Notes: generated by a model from the sequence alone, not told the origin. DNA of 64,000 nt from an uncultured Paracoccaceae bacterium (GCA_943787985.1 CALSOO010000008.1:172857-236856), one strand, 5' to 3'. Shown: positions 18,404 to 27,750, counted from the first letter of the stretch. Program-made: numbers and translations.

Positions 18404-18938
18404 ACTGAGCGAAGTCGCCGCTCGTCCAGATAATTTCGGTACGGTTCGATTGATAGAGCTTCTTAAGCTTATGGCAGTGGTGCTCTTTGAGCTTCCCCTC
18501 TTCTACCGCCCAATTTAAAACGCGCGTCGCATGTGTGCCCGCCATGTCGTGCTGCTTGGGCGAATGAAGCCATTTCTTGCGCCAATTGTTCACTTCGCCT
18601 CTTGAAGCGCGCTCTTCGAACATTGCGATGGGATCCGCCCCGAACTCCTCGCGAAAAAATTCCAGCCACTTTCGAATATCTGCTTTGGACCGCTCGGCTT
18701 TGGGCAAAGACGCACTGGAGAGAAAATCGTCGACCAAATGGGTCGTCAGATATTCGGCAGGACTGATCGGCATGCCACACTGTGAAAAGGCATGAAAAAA
18801 TTCTGGATCTTTAGGGTTTGGCTCTTTTCCTTCCGAAAACTTGGGACCACCTCGCCATGCGTAGAAATGATATCGAACACCAGATACGACTTTGCGTCGG
18901 ACACGGTGAACCCCTTTGGGTACGCCAAAACCGTCCAT
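18365..18938 (-). pseudogene. Second integrase N-terminal remnant, opposite strand
   Basis: From ATG 18938 the frame reads VRRKVVSGVRYHFYAWRGGPKF, typical of the N-terminal arm of phage-type integrases, then a core-binding domain (THATRVLNWAVEEGKLKEHHCHKLKKL) and the opening of the catalytic domain (APKWVQRILRAG). There it meets the other integrase remnant tail to tail and continues antisense into it. The catalytic residues are absent. The junction near 18365-18372 looks like a deletion or recombination between two elements. Confidence 0.65.
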
Positions 18939-19492
18939 TTGGTCGTTCTATCCGAGCCCACGTGGAATCAGGCACTTGGCTGTGACAAAACCCTCTGGCA
19001 AAACGTTTACTGTTTTGGCAGGTTTCTGACCGTCGGTTCGTGTCTGATGTCGGAGGGGGCAAAATCCCACAATAATGTCTAAGCAGCCATTGGTGTTCTG
19101 CGCAGCGAAGGTTCCCGAAGAGCCCACACCGTGAATTGGTTTTTTGTGCTGCGCGCGCACGCAGCGCGAAAATTGCGGCAAGCGCAAAAAATCTCATGCT
19201 GCCATGCGGCGGGATAACCGGCCATTCGTTCACTGCGCAGCGAAGAAATCTTCCCCCAATTCACAGATCGCGGGACTTTTCTGCCGTTTATTAGGCCCAT
19301 TTCTATTTCCATTTTGAGACTATTGAGCGTCCTTTTAATTCGAATTCTGAGGTAATCGAGACGTCTGTCGCCTTCTGATATTTGGTGTCTGACCATTAGT
19401 AGGACATCAATTCGAGCCTCAAAATGATTGTAGTAACGGCATAATACCACTCCCTCCCCGATTACTGGTAAGCATTATTCAGAGGAGAAAAC
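18939..19492. other. Gene-free stretch after the integrase remnants
   Basis: No convincing gene. It contains purine-rich, repeat-like pieces such as CTGCGCAGCGAAG, found at both 19097 and 19235 (the second with one more A), which resemble the decayed dispersed repeats elsewhere in the window. A promoter for the VOC gene probably lies in its last 100 bp. Confidence 0.4.
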
Positions 19493-19888
19493 ATGGCCAA
19501 ACTTGTACACAGTATGATCCGGGTTCTGAATGAAGCGGTGTCAGTCCAATTCTATTACGATACCTTTGAGTTAGAGGTCGTGGACCGGCTAGACTTTGAG
19601 AGCTTCACGCTCATCTACATGGCCCTTCCAACGTCTACGTTTGAACTTGAACTTACCGTCAATAAGAGCCGCGATACGCCATATGATCTGGGCGATGGCT
19701 ATGGCCATCTGGCTATCGTCGTGGACAATCTTGAAGAGGCTCATGCTACTGCCGCCAAAGCCAACTCCATCCCGGGTGACATTGTGGATTTCCGCCCCGG
19801 TGGAGAGCGCGTCGCGAGGTTCTTTTTTATTAAAGATCCTGACGGTTACCAAATAGAAGTCATCGAAAAAGGCGGGCGGTTCGCCTGA
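19493..19888 (+). CDS. VOC-family (glyoxalase-like) protein
   Basis: 131 residues, one vicinal-oxygen-chelate domain pair (beta-alpha-beta-beta-beta). It starts VHSMIRVLNEAVSVQFYYDTFEL, has GYGHLAIVVDNLEEA in the middle and FFIKDPDGYQIEVIEKG at the end, with candidate metal ligands His and Glu at these positions. Similar to lactoylglutathione lyase. RBS AGAGGAG before ATG. First of three same-strand genes with gaps of about 20-30 bp. Confidence 0.85.
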   Translation: MAKLVHSMIRVLNEAVSVQFYYDTFELEVVDRLDFESFTLIYMALPTSTFELELTVNKSRDTPYDLGDGYGHLAIVVDNLEEAHATAAKANSIPGDIVDFRPGGERVARFFFIKDPDGYQIEVIEKGGRFA

Positions 19889-19918
19889 CCTAATAAGCCA
19901 AAATGAAAGGGAGGAACT

Positions 19919-20233
19919 ATGCTTTACAGACTCGATTTTACCGTGGAGTACGATGAAACTATGGCACAGCAGGGTTTGCTTGGTGTCTGGGCTGAGGAGG
20001 CGAATGCTGCTTTGGGAGCGAAGTCAGCAGGCGTCGTTGTTGATCTTTGGAAAGTCGTGGGAGAGCGCAAAGTGCTTGTGATAGCCGATGTGGAAACCCC
20101 CGATGACCTTGATCGCATTCTGTTTGATCTTCCGATCATGCAAAAGATGGGGCACCTTGTTCAGGTAGATGTAAAATCTCTTCGCCGTTACGAGGATTTT
20201 GCGGAAGACGTGAAAGAGCGTCTAGGCCGCTGA
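19919..20233 (+). CDS. Muconolactone delta-isomerase-like protein
   Basis: 104 residues of the CatC-like ferredoxin-fold family: MLYRLDFTVEYDETMAQQ at the start and VIADVETPDDLDRILFDLPIM in the middle. CatC moves the double bond of muconolactone in the catechol branch of the beta-ketoadipate pathway, but no other cat genes are present, so the substrate is uncertain. RBS GGGAGGA. It lies between the VOC and ribbon-helix-helix genes. Confidence 0.75.
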   Translation: MLYRLDFTVEYDETMAQQGLLGVWAEEANAALGAKSAGVVVDLWKVVGERKVLVIADVETPDDLDRILFDLPIMQKMGHLVQVDVKSLRRYEDFAEDVKERLGR

Positions 20234-20254
20234 CCAAAAAAGGGAGACGTCCGC

Positions 20255-20626
20255 ATGTGTCAATTGTTCATAGATGCAGACCCAGCGCTTTGGGCGTCTC
20301 ACACACGATCATTTCGAATGGATGGGATGGTAACAAGCGTTCGGTTGGAAGAGATGTTTTGGCGCACGCTTGAAACAATCGGAGACCGGGACGATTTGTC
20401 AGTCCCCCAGCTATTGCATCGCCTTTACAATGAAAGCTTGGATGCGGGTCACGATGTCGGAAATTTCACGTCCTTTTTGCGGGTCTGCTGTTTGAGATTT
20501 CTTGATCTTCAGTTGCGCGGCCTTATCCCAAGTGAGGCTCGCGTGAAGCTATCTCAGCTTCCCGCCAGTGATATCCTTTCACTTGAGACCATTGAGCGTT
20601 CGAAAGCCAAGCCAAGATTAACATAG
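20255..20626 (+). CDS. Ribbon-helix-helix domain protein
   Basis: 123 residues. The N-terminal part SFRMDGMVTSVRLEEMFWRTLETIG fits the RHH_4 type ribbon-helix-helix fold, followed by an all-helical tail. Such proteins usually bind DNA as dimers. Last gene of the VOC/isomerase set, 22 bp after the isomerase stop, so it may regulate that operon. A hairpin follows. Confidence 0.7.
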   Translation: MCQLFIDADPALWASHTRSFRMDGMVTSVRLEEMFWRTLETIGDRDDLSVPQLLHRLYNESLDAGHDVGNFTSFLRVCCLRFLDLQLRGLIPSEARVKLSQLPASDILSLETIERSKAKPRLT

Positions 20627-20664
20627 AAGTATGTTTACAATGCCGCTCTAAAAGAAGCCGCCAT

Positions 20665-20690
20665 TGGAGCAATCACTCAGCATTGCTCCA
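20665..20690 (+). terminator. Probable terminator after the ribbon-helix-helix gene
   Basis: Perfect 9-bp inverted repeat TGGAGCAAT / ATTGCTCCA around CACTCAGC, followed by TTTGGG. The short T run makes it a weak to moderate terminator for the three-gene unit. Confidence 0.55.
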
Positions 20691-20783
20691 TTTGGGCTCG
20701 TAGCGGCCTTACGCACCGGCAGAAATACCGCATTCAAAGCGCGTCTGAGAACGGCCATTCAACCCGATGCTATGTTCTGGTCG

Positions 20784-21646
20784 TTAGCGCTGTTCTGACG
20801 CTTGGGCATGGAGGGAGGGTTGGAGGGCGTAGCCGCCGTGCACGCTCAATTGCAGCATCGCCTCAACCATGTCGTCGCGCGCGACATCATCGCGCAAAGC
20901 CCCTAAGGTCACGTTGTCCACCCATGCTTGGGTGTTGCCCATCGTCGCCAACATGCTCAGCGTGACCAACGCCTTTGTCCGCGCATCCAAGCCATCGCGC
21001 GTCATAATATCGCCGTAGGCATAGCTGGTCAGGATTTTCACAAAGGCTGGTTTTTGACGGTGAGCCCTTCGAGTTCGGCCAAACCGCCTTCGGTGTTGGC
21101 GATCATGTACCGTGCGCCCATCAAGTAACGCTCGGTACCGTCGTCTGTGGCTACTGGAACCGGCGCAATCGTGATGCCGCGGTCTTTTAATGCGTTGCGG
21201 ATTTTACCAGTTGTGTTGATCGCCGACGGAAAACCGCGCACCGCGATAGCGATAAAACACATCTCTAGCAGGGCCTCGGGTTCGCCGCCAAGGTTCAGAA
21301 AGGCGTTGATGTGGTCATTGTTCAGTTGGGTATAGTTTCCGGCGGTCATCAGACTGGCGATCACGATGGCTTCTTTGGTGACCGGATCAAGGGTGTCACG
21401 GACCATGACATCGCCAAAAACATGTTCGACGTAAAGTCCTGCCACATCAGGTGATATTTCGGCCAAAGTGGCTAAAGACGTATTGCCCCCGAGACTGTTT
21501 AACAACGCCAGCCCGATGTCATAGCGTACAGATGCGGATTGCGCCTGCGCACCACTGGCGGCCGTCAGGGCAACACCGGCAGTAACGACCGTTGTAATCT
21601 TCATGAAATCGCGACGCGACGCGGTGTTTTGGGTCTTAGTTTTCAC
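20784..21646 (-). pseudogene. Two-domain carboxymuconolactone decarboxylase family protein, split by frameshift
   Basis: The upstream frame (21646 to 21038, 202 aa) starts with a twin-arginine signal SRRDFMKITTVVTAGVALTA and holds one CMD domain. The downstream frame (21041 to 20784) holds the second (DARTKALVTLSMLATMGN). Adding one base near 21042-21048 joins NQP with FVKILTSYAYG into one protein of the usual two-domain length. As written, TGA and a GTG overlap as GTGA, so coupled translation of two proteins is also possible. Members may be decarboxylases or AhpD-like peroxidase partners; exported here. Confidence 0.65.
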
Positions 21647-21756
21647 GTTAAATCCTCCCAGATTTTGGTTAAACTTCAGGCCCGGAAAAAGGCTCCCCCT
21701 TTGGTCGTTTGGTCATTTGGCCCGCACAGCAGCAAGGGCCAAAGGTCGCTTGTTTT

Positions 21757-22377
21757 TTAGAGGTTTGGGTTCATGGTATAGGTGCCCATGTGCGATGCTT
21801 GGTCCAGAACATGGCCCTTCATCGCGGCCAAAGCATCTGCGCCTGTGAACGCGCCCTCAAGGTTCAACGCTTCCACGTCCAGCGCGTAAACTGTGAAGTG
21901 GTAGTGGTGCATGATGCTGTCGTTCCATGGGGGACACGGGCCGTCATAACCGCCATAGTTCCCGCCCATATCCGCATCACCCGCAAACCAATCGGTGTAG
22001 CTGTTGATGCCTGTTGTGCCGTGGCCTTGCACGCCTGCTGCCTTGCCTTTTGGGGTCACGCCAGCACTGTCTGCGCCTTCAGCGATCTCATGCGTGTCTG
22101 CCGCAATATTCACCAACACCCAGTGGTAGAAATCGACACGCGGCAGGTCGGCGGGAACCGTTTTACCCTCTTTGTTCACATCCTTGCCAGAGGACGGAAC
22201 ATCGGGGTCATGACAGATCACTGCAAACGACTTGGTGCCCGTTGGTGCACCATCCCAGCTGATCGCGGGATTGATATTTTGCGCCAGTTCAAAGTGCCCT
22301 TCATCAGGGATTTGACCAAAGGCGAAATTGGCGGGGATGGGCTGACCGTTGGCCCATGCGTTGAGGGTAAGTTTCAT
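21757..22377 (-). CDS. YbhB/YbcL-type PEBP (Raf kinase inhibitor-like) protein, cytoplasmic
   Basis: 206-residue phosphatidylethanolamine-binding-protein fold. NPAISWDGAPTGTKSFAVICHDPD gives the ligand-site core, and HYHFTVYALD is the second conserved block. No signal peptide. ATG 22377 is chosen because it starts the fold (MKLTLNAWANGQ); the frame continues upstream for 15 codons. Bacterial members have no firm function. A second, exported PEBP gene lies directly upstream. Confidence 0.87.
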   Translation of the reverse strand: MKLTLNAWANGQPIPANFAFGQIPDEGHFELAQNINPAISWDGAPTGTKSFAVICHDPDVPSSGKDVNKEGKTVPADLPRVDFYHWVLVNIAADTHEIAEGADSAGVTPKGKAAGVQGHGTTGINSYTDWFAGDADMGGNYGGYDGPCPPWNDSIMHHYHFTVYALDVEALNLEGAFTGADALAAMKGHVLDQASHMGTYTMNPNL

Positions 22378-22434
22378 CGGAGAGTTCCTTGTGCAAAGAA
22401 AGTGCCCTGACACATGTGTCAAAGCACTTATAGA

Positions 22435-22959
22435 TTAACGGTTGTAAACGGCTGTGATTGTTGCGGACGCGAGGCTGTTGGCGTTGACCATGAAGCCTGC
22501 CAATGCGTTGCTGACCGAATTGTCGATCTCAAGCGTGGTGCCCAAAGCGTGGACGGTGAATTGGTAACGGTGCACTTCGCCTGGAGGTGGACATGCGCCG
22601 CCGAACCCTGTCGCGCCATAGTCGTTGGTCAGTTGCACGCCACTGACCACACTACCTGCGGGCATCGATGTGACGTCCGCTGGAATGTTGAAGGCGAACC
22701 AATGCCACCATCCCGAACCTGTCGGCGCATCGGGGTCGTATACGGTGACAGCAAAGCTCTCGGTGCCTTCCGGTGCACCGGACCATTCCAATGCCGGGGC
22801 GACATTGCCGCCCTCGCAACCGAAGCCTTGGAAGACGGAATCATTGCTAAGCTGTTGGCCCTCGGCGATGTCAGGGCTGGTTAAGATAAAGCCATCCGCC
22901 AACGCTGGAACAGCCAGTGTTGAGGCCAATGCGGCGGCGAAAATTGCAGAGCGTTTCAT
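22435..22959 (-). CDS. YbhB/YbcL-type PEBP protein with signal peptide
   Basis: 174 residues. Signal peptide MKRSAIFAAALASTLAVPALA-DG, then the PEBP core NVAPALEWSGAPEGTESFAVTVYDPDAP and GEVHRYQFTVHAL. ATG 22959 follows GAAAGGA. It is a periplasmic counterpart of the neighbouring cytoplasmic protein, so the pair may act on related small molecules in two compartments. The AraC gene 100 bp upstream on the same strand may regulate them. Confidence 0.87.
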   Translation of the reverse strand: MKRSAIFAAALASTLAVPALADGFILTSPDIAEGQQLSNDSVFQGFGCEGGNVAPALEWSGAPEGTESFAVTVYDPDAPTGSGWWHWFAFNIPADVTSMPAGSVVSGVQLTNDYGATGFGGACPPPGEVHRYQFTVHALGTTLEIDNSVSNALAGFMVNANSLASATITAVYNR

Positions 22960-23060
22960 TGCGATTATCCTTTCGGGAGTATGCATTGTTGATGCATTCA
23001 ACCTAGCGATCACAGAGCTTTACCGCTTCCGGCTCTCAATCAAGAAGTATCGAAATTCGC

Positions 23061-23843
23061 TCAATCAGCCGCTAACCGGATGTCTTTTGGTTTAATCCCG
23101 AACCTTTTGCGGAATGCGTCGGAAAAATGCGATGGTGTTTTGAATCCGCAATCCAATGCAATTTGGGACACTTGCGCATCGGTTGTTTGTAGCAAACTCA
23201 AACCCCGTTCCAGGCGCGTGTGTAGCAATATCTTGGCAAAGCCCTGACCCGTTTTGGAAAGCCAGCGCCGCATTGTGGCTTCGCTCATGGCGAAGTGCGC
23301 AGCGACCTCATCCGCCATCCACGCGTGGCTCAGGTCGGTTTCTATTAAACTGCGGACTTGGCTGATTGGATCGTCTTCCACCTGTGTTGGCAATTGGAAC
23401 CCTTGTTCGCGCAACCACAAAAGCGGCTCAAGCAGCCGGTGATTGCGGATCGTGGCAGGCAGTGCGTCATTATCCAAAGTGTCTTGGATCAAGCTTAGAA
23501 TACCCGCAGGATTGTGCTGCGATGCGCGCACGATCTGAACGCCTTGGGCTGCGTCGAATTTTGGCACATCGCTGAACACGCTGTTGATCAGATCATGCGT
23601 GTAGCAAACGCCAAGTGCGCGGTAGTCACCTTCCATCACGGGGCGGTTTTCCATGGTGACCATCGAGCCGGGGGGAAAGATCATCAGATCGCCTTCTTCC
23701 CCCAACATCTCGCCTTGTTTGGGGCTAAGGACGTATTTGCTGCCGCGTTGGATGAAAAAAAAGAACGTCAAACGAAAGTAAAGTTCCGTGAACGTGGCTG
23801 TGGTCGCCTGAGTGATTGGGAATATGGATACTTTGCTGTCCAT
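23061..23843 (-). CDS. AraC-family transcriptional regulator
   Basis: 260 residues. A cupin-like N-terminal sensor (GDLMIFPPGSMVTMENRP) is followed by a C-terminal AraC DNA-binding domain: first helix-turn-helix DEVAAHFAMSEATMRRWL, second VSQIALDCGFKTPSHFSDAFRKRFG. Likely activates nearby genes, the PEBP pair being the closest same-strand targets. Effector unknown. Confidence 0.9.
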   Translation of the reverse strand: MDSKVSIFPITQATTATFTELYFRLTFFFFIQRGSKYVLSPKQGEMLGEEGDLMIFPPGSMVTMENRPVMEGDYRALGVCYTHDLINSVFSDVPKFDAAQGVQIVRASQHNPAGILSLIQDTLDNDALPATIRNHRLLEPLLWLREQGFQLPTQVEDDPISQVRSLIETDLSHAWMADEVAAHFAMSEATMRRWLSKTGQGFAKILLHTRLERGLSLLQTTDAQVSQIALDCGFKTPSHFSDAFRKRFGIKPKDIRLAAD

Positions 23844-23896
23844 CAGGCGTCCTGCAGTTTCGGGTGCACCATGCTTAGATGCTGCACCCGGTTTTG

Positions 23897-24682
23897 TCAG
23901 GCGACTTTTGGCAATGCAGACGGCACACCATTGGCCAACAAAGCACCGCCACCGGGAGCGACTTCGGTCAAATCAAGGTTGCGCAAAATCTGGCGCGTTG
24001 TCGCAACGGCGGCAGAAACGGTGGGCACGCCAGAGGCACGTTCGATCATCTCGATCGACGGAAGGGAAGGCATCTGAACACAGGCGGACGCAACAATCGC
24101 ATCCACGCCGCGTATGTCCAACTTGCGCCACAGCTCTGCGGGGGCAGTCGGGTCTTGGGACGCCACTTTGAGGTTGTCAGGAATTTCAAGCGCCATGAAA
24201 TCCTGCACCTCAATCCCCTCGTTTTCGATATAGTCGACAACCATCGCCGTAAGCGGTTTCATATAAGGACAAATGATAGAGACCTTTTTGACGCCCATAT
24301 CCTTTAGCCCGTCAATCAACGCCCCCGCAGAATTCAAAACGGGCGTAGGGCATCCATTGTCTGCGGCTGCCTTTTCCAATTTCTCGCGGGATGCGCGGTG
24401 ATAGCCAAGCCCCATGGACATGATCGCGACAAGGCAGGCATAGGCTTGAACCTCGACGGCAGCATCTGACAGTTCGGTGGCGCAGCGCACAGAATCTGCG
24501 TCCATCGCTTCGAGTTCTTCTTTGACGACGCTTTTCATACGCATTCGCGAGGAATGAAATGTGAAACGCTCTGGCAAGATCGCTTCGCGGGCTTTCAGCA
24601 ACGCAGGGATTTCGGTTTCCATGGTCAAGTTTGAGCTGGGAACGATCAGGCCAACGCGGCGGTAGTGTGATGTGTAGGACAT
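23897..24682 (-). CDS. Maleate isomerase / arylmalonate decarboxylase-like Asp/Glu racemase family enzyme
   Basis: 261 residues. The family uses a pair of cysteines; here Cys83 (AYACLVAIMS) and Cys201 (ASACVQMPSL) sit exactly where maleate cis-trans isomerase has them. The N-terminal VGLIVPSSNLTMETE binds a carboxylate. Having both cysteines favours an isomerase or racemase over the single-cysteine decarboxylases. It follows the TRAP genes in the same direction (24-bp gap), so the transporter probably imports its substrate, a small dicarboxylate or a close relative. Confidence 0.8.
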   Translation of the reverse strand: MSYTSHYRRVGLIVPSSNLTMETEIPALLKAREAILPERFTFHSSRMRMKSVVKEELEAMDADSVRCATELSDAAVEVQAYACLVAIMSMGLGYHRASREKLEKAAADNGCPTPVLNSAGALIDGLKDMGVKKVSIICPYMKPLTAMVVDYIENEGIEVQDFMALEIPDNLKVASQDPTAPAELWRKLDIRGVDAIVASACVQMPSLPSIEMIERASGVPTVSAAVATTRQILRNLDLTEVAPGGGALLANGVPSALPKVA

Positions 24683-24706
24683 GTGATTTTCCTTGTGATT
24701 GGGGGG

Positions 24707-26023
24707 TTAAAGCGCAGGGCCCATGACGGCCTCAGGCAACCAAGTCGCGATGCCCGGGAAGACACAAAGCAAAACGATGGCAAGCAACATGCAGGCCACA
24801 AACGGCAGCGATCCTGTGAGGATGGTCTTGAGCGATATGTCCGGCGCAATGCCGTTGATGACATAAAGGTTGAGCCCCACGGGGGGCGAGATAAGCCCGA
24901 TTTCCATGTTGATCGTCAGGATCACCGCAAACCAGATCGGGTCGAAACCAGCCGTGGTGATGATCGGCAACAAGATCGGCGCGGCCATCAAAATCACGGC
25001 AACAGGTGGCAGGAAGAACCCCGCGATAATCAAAAAGATATTGACGGCGATCATCAAAATCCACGGGTTCACATCCAGCGTGCCGATCCACGTCGCGATG
25101 CTTTGGGTGATCGACAGGCTGGAGAGCATGTAGGAAAACACACCAGCGGCGGCGATGATGAACAGGATCATCACGCTTTCTTTGGTGCTGTCTTGCAAGA
25201 TCATCCAAATTTTACGCAGATCAAACAACTTGTAGATTACGATTGCCACACCAAGGCACAACAGCGCGCCAACGGCTGCGGTTTCCGATGGCGTCGCAAC
25301 ACCGCCGTACATCGCATAAAGCACACCCATGATGATGCCGACGAAAGGCAACACACGCGGCAGTACTTCGAACTTTTCTTTCCACGTATAGCTGCGAGAC
25401 GCCAAAGGCGCGGTGTTGCCAGATTTCCATGTGGCATAGAGCGACCATGCCATGAACAAGGCCACAAGCAACAAGCCGGGAAACACCCCCGCAAGGAACA
25501 ACCGGCCAATCGAGGTTTCCGTCGCCACACCGTAAACGATCATCGTCACGGACGGTGGGATCAGGATGCCCAACGTACCACCCGCAGCGATGGAACCAGT
25601 CGCAATGCCTTCGGGATAGCCGCGTTTGCGCATCTCGGGAATGCCCATTTTGCCGATCGCTGCACAGGTGGCGGGACTTGACCCCGACATGGCCGCGAAT
25701 AGCGCACAGGCCCCAAGGTTCGAGATAACAAGCCCGCCCGGTACGCGCGTCAACCAACGTTCCAGGGCCTCATACAGATCCGCGCCTGCGCGGGTCGACG
25801 CGATTGACGACCCCATGATGATGAACATCGGGATAGAAAGCAGCGCGAAGCTGTCCAGCTTGCCAAAGAAGATCTCAGGCATCAGTTCAAGCGACCGCAT
25901 GCCATCAAACACCACCAGAAATCCGGCAGAGACGACAAGCAGGCCAACACCAACAGACACACCGGAAAACAGGACAAGAATTGTGCAAATACCAACAAGG
26001 GCGCCAAGGATGAGAGGGTCCAT
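24707..26023 (-). CDS. dctM: TRAP transporter large permease (DctM)
   Basis: 438 residues with about 12 membrane segments. Typical DctM blocks include GSSPATCAAIGKMGIPEMRKRGY and GGTLGILIPPSVTMIVYGV, and GLISPPVGLNLYVINGIA at the C-terminal end. Inner-membrane, sodium-driven uptake with DctQ and the binding protein. Its ATG overlaps the DctQ stop by 1 nt (TAATG). Confidence 0.95.
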   Translation of the reverse strand: MDPLILGALVGICTILVLFSGVSVGVGLLVVSAGFLVVFDGMRSLELMPEIFFGKLDSFALLSIPMFIIMGSSIASTRAGADLYEALERWLTRVPGGLVISNLGACALFAAMSGSSPATCAAIGKMGIPEMRKRGYPEGIATGSIAAGGTLGILIPPSVTMIVYGVATETSIGRLFLAGVFPGLLLVALFMAWSLYATWKSGNTAPLASRSYTWKEKFEVLPRVLPFVGIIMGVLYAMYGGVATPSETAAVGALLCLGVAIVIYKLFDLRKIWMILQDSTKESVMILFIIAAAGVFSYMLSSLSITQSIATWIGTLDVNPWILMIAVNIFLIIAGFFLPPVAVILMAAPILLPIITTAGFDPIWFAVILTINMEIGLISPPVGLNLYVINGIAPDISLKTILTGSLPFVACMLLAIVLLCVFPGIATWLPEAVMGPAL

Positions 26024-26574
26024 TATGATGCCTCCAGCCCAAAGGGCGTCTCAGATTTTGTTAGAAGCGCCACAAGGTCCGCGATCAGTTGCAACAACAA
26101 CAAACCAAATCCTAGGGGCAATGACAGGTATGGAATCCACAATGGCACAGCGGTTACCGTGTCAGAGGTCCAGCCACGCGCCCACGCAAAGTGCCAGTGT
26201 TCATAGCCGTAAAACAGCATGATGCCCGTAATCCCGATAGACAGCGTGAGCGTGACAAACGCGAGGGCAAATCGCGCTTTGCCGCGCAGGGCGAGTGGGA
26301 TCAAATCGACGTTCACATGTCCGCGCTGGCACTGCACGAAGGGCAGCCCGATCAAAGTTGCTGCGATCACGAGAAACACAACATACTCGGTTTGCCATAC
26401 CGTTGAGCCGTTCAATACAAAGCGTATGAAAATCATTTGGCAGGTTATGAACACCGCTGCCAAGATCATCAGGGCGGAACACCACCCTGCAACGCTGGAA
26501 ATGTTTTGTACTGCCCGCACAAAGCGGTTGTCACTTTTTGTGCGTTCGACAGCAGAAGGGGCATGGCTTGCCAT
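26023..26574 (-). CDS. dctQ: TRAP transporter small permease (DctQ)
   Basis: 183 residues, four membrane segments, with the conserved FVQCQRGHVNVDLI motif of DctQ. ATG 26574 (MASHAPSAVER) gives the usual length; the frame is open further upstream into the hairpin region but that is not coding. Partner of the adjoining DctM. Confidence 0.92.
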   Translation of the reverse strand: MASHAPSAVERTKSDNRFVRAVQNISSVAGWCSALMILAAVFITCQMIFIRFVLNGSTVWQTEYVVFLVIAATLIGLPFVQCQRGHVNVDLIPLALRGKARFALAFVTLTLSIGITGIMLFYGYEHWHFAWARGWTSDTVTAVPLWIPYLSLPLGFGLLLLQLIADLVALLTKSETPFGLEAS

Positions 26575-26607
26575 GTCGGGCTTCCTCAAATTTAGGGGAC
26601 AAAAACA

Positions 26608-26630
26608 GTGAGGGGCCGTTAGCCCCTCAC
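26608..26630 (-). terminator. Hairpin between dctP and dctQ (attenuator)
   Basis: Perfect 9-bp stem GTGAGGGGC / GCCCCTCAC with a 5-nt loop, followed on the minus strand by TGTTTTTG. It sits right after the binding-protein stop. Such a partial terminator would let the binding protein be made in excess over the permeases. Confidence 0.75.
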
Positions 26631-26638
26631 CAAAAGGT

Positions 26639-27619
26639 TCACTCGACCGCGAGCGCCATATCCAGCAGCTCTTGGCCACCCGGAACGTCCGCCACGAAAG
26701 CGGCATAGGACGTCTCTTGCGCCAATGCTTGCCACGCGGCAAAGTCTTCGGCCGTCATCTGGGCAATCTCAACGCCAGCTTTTTCGAAGACTTCAACAGA
26801 GGCTGCGTCTTGAAGTTTTGCTTGCTCAAGATAATGCGCCTCCGCCTTTTCAGCAGCGGCCAACAGGGCGGTTTGTTGTTCCGCTGATAGCCCGTCGAAC
26901 GTAGATTTGTTCATTAACAAAGGCTGATAAAGGAACCACAGAGCGATGTCTGCCGCTGGAGTATAGCAGGCGACTTGCTCAAAAATCCGGTAGGATACGA
27001 ATGAAGACGAAGACGTGTTGGCCGCATCCAGTACACCCGTTTGCATTGCCGAGTAGATCTCGGAAGATGCCATTGATGTGATCGAAGCACCTGCACCCAC
27101 AAGCATTTGCTCAAAGGATTTTCCGGCTGCACGTGTTTGCATGCCAACCACGTCTGCCGGGCTGGTGATGCACTTGTCTTTGCCGACGAAACCACCTGCA
27201 AGGTAGCCGTGGACCAGTACCATCACATCATCTTCCGCCATTTTGGCTTCCAGTGCTTCCATGAACGGCGACTGGCTAAGACGTGCGGCGTGGTCGTGAT
27301 TTTTCACGAGGCCTGGCATCAAAGTCAGGTTGAATGAAGGTTGTTGGCCGCCAGCGTATGACAGCGGAAACACAGTCATGTCGAGTTGCCCACGGGACAA
27401 CGGGCGATACTGCTCACGCGGTTTGAACAGCGACTTTGATGGAAAGATTGTGATCTCTAGGTCGACGTTCGCGGCTGCGACTTCGTCGGCGACGATCTGA
27501 GCTACTTCATGGCGCACATCACTGGTTGACCACTGATGAGATAAACGAAGTTCTTCGGCCTGCGCAGCCCCCCCCACCAAAAAAAGTGACAGTGCAGTTG
27601 TTTTTAGAAAATTAGACAT
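26639..27619 (-). CDS. dctP: TRAP transporter substrate-binding protein (DctP)
   Basis: 326 residues with a signal peptide (SNFLKTTALSLFLVGGAAQA-EE), then the DctP fold. ARLSQSPFM and MQTRAAGKSFEQMLVGAGA are typical, the latter with the arginine that binds the ligand carboxylate. Periplasmic. First gene of the dctPQM-isomerase unit, divergent from the GntR regulator. Confidence 0.93.
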   Translation of the reverse strand: MSNFLKTTALSLFLVGGAAQAEELRLSHQWSTSDVRHEVAQIVADEVAAANVDLEITIFPSKSLFKPREQYRPLSRGQLDMTVFPLSYAGGQQPSFNLTLMPGLVKNHDHAARLSQSPFMEALEAKMAEDDVMVLVHGYLAGGFVGKDKCITSPADVVGMQTRAAGKSFEQMLVGAGASITSMASSEIYSAMQTGVLDAANTSSSSFVSYRIFEQVACYTPAADIALWFLYQPLLMNKSTFDGLSAEQQTALLAAAEKAEAHYLEQAKLQDAASVEVFEKAGVEIAQMTAEDFAAWQALAQETSYAAFVADVPGGQELLDMALAVE

Positions 27620-27652
27620 TTTGATTCCTCCCTATGGACTCATAATTAATTT

Positions 27653-27666
27653 ATATGGATACATAT
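27653..27666. promoter_or_regulatory. Candidate GntR operator between dctP and gntR
   Basis: ATATG-gata-CATAT, a perfect 5-bp inverted repeat with a 4-nt spacer inside a very AT-rich part of the divergent intergenic region. Size and place fit a FadR/FCD-type GntR site controlling both directions. Not tested. Confidence 0.4.
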
Positions 27667-27750
27667 GGCAACTAAAAAAATCATTATAGCCACTTTAGGA
27701 CTGGCGAAACCCACCTCAAGCACTTATCAAACAACAAAGATGGAGGAAAA

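Noticed and set aside
17128..19492. Direct repeat of the tRNA-Cys 3' end marking the other island boundary
   Set aside because: No second copy of the T-arm/acceptor sequence was found by eye in this stretch or later in the window; a computed search would decide.
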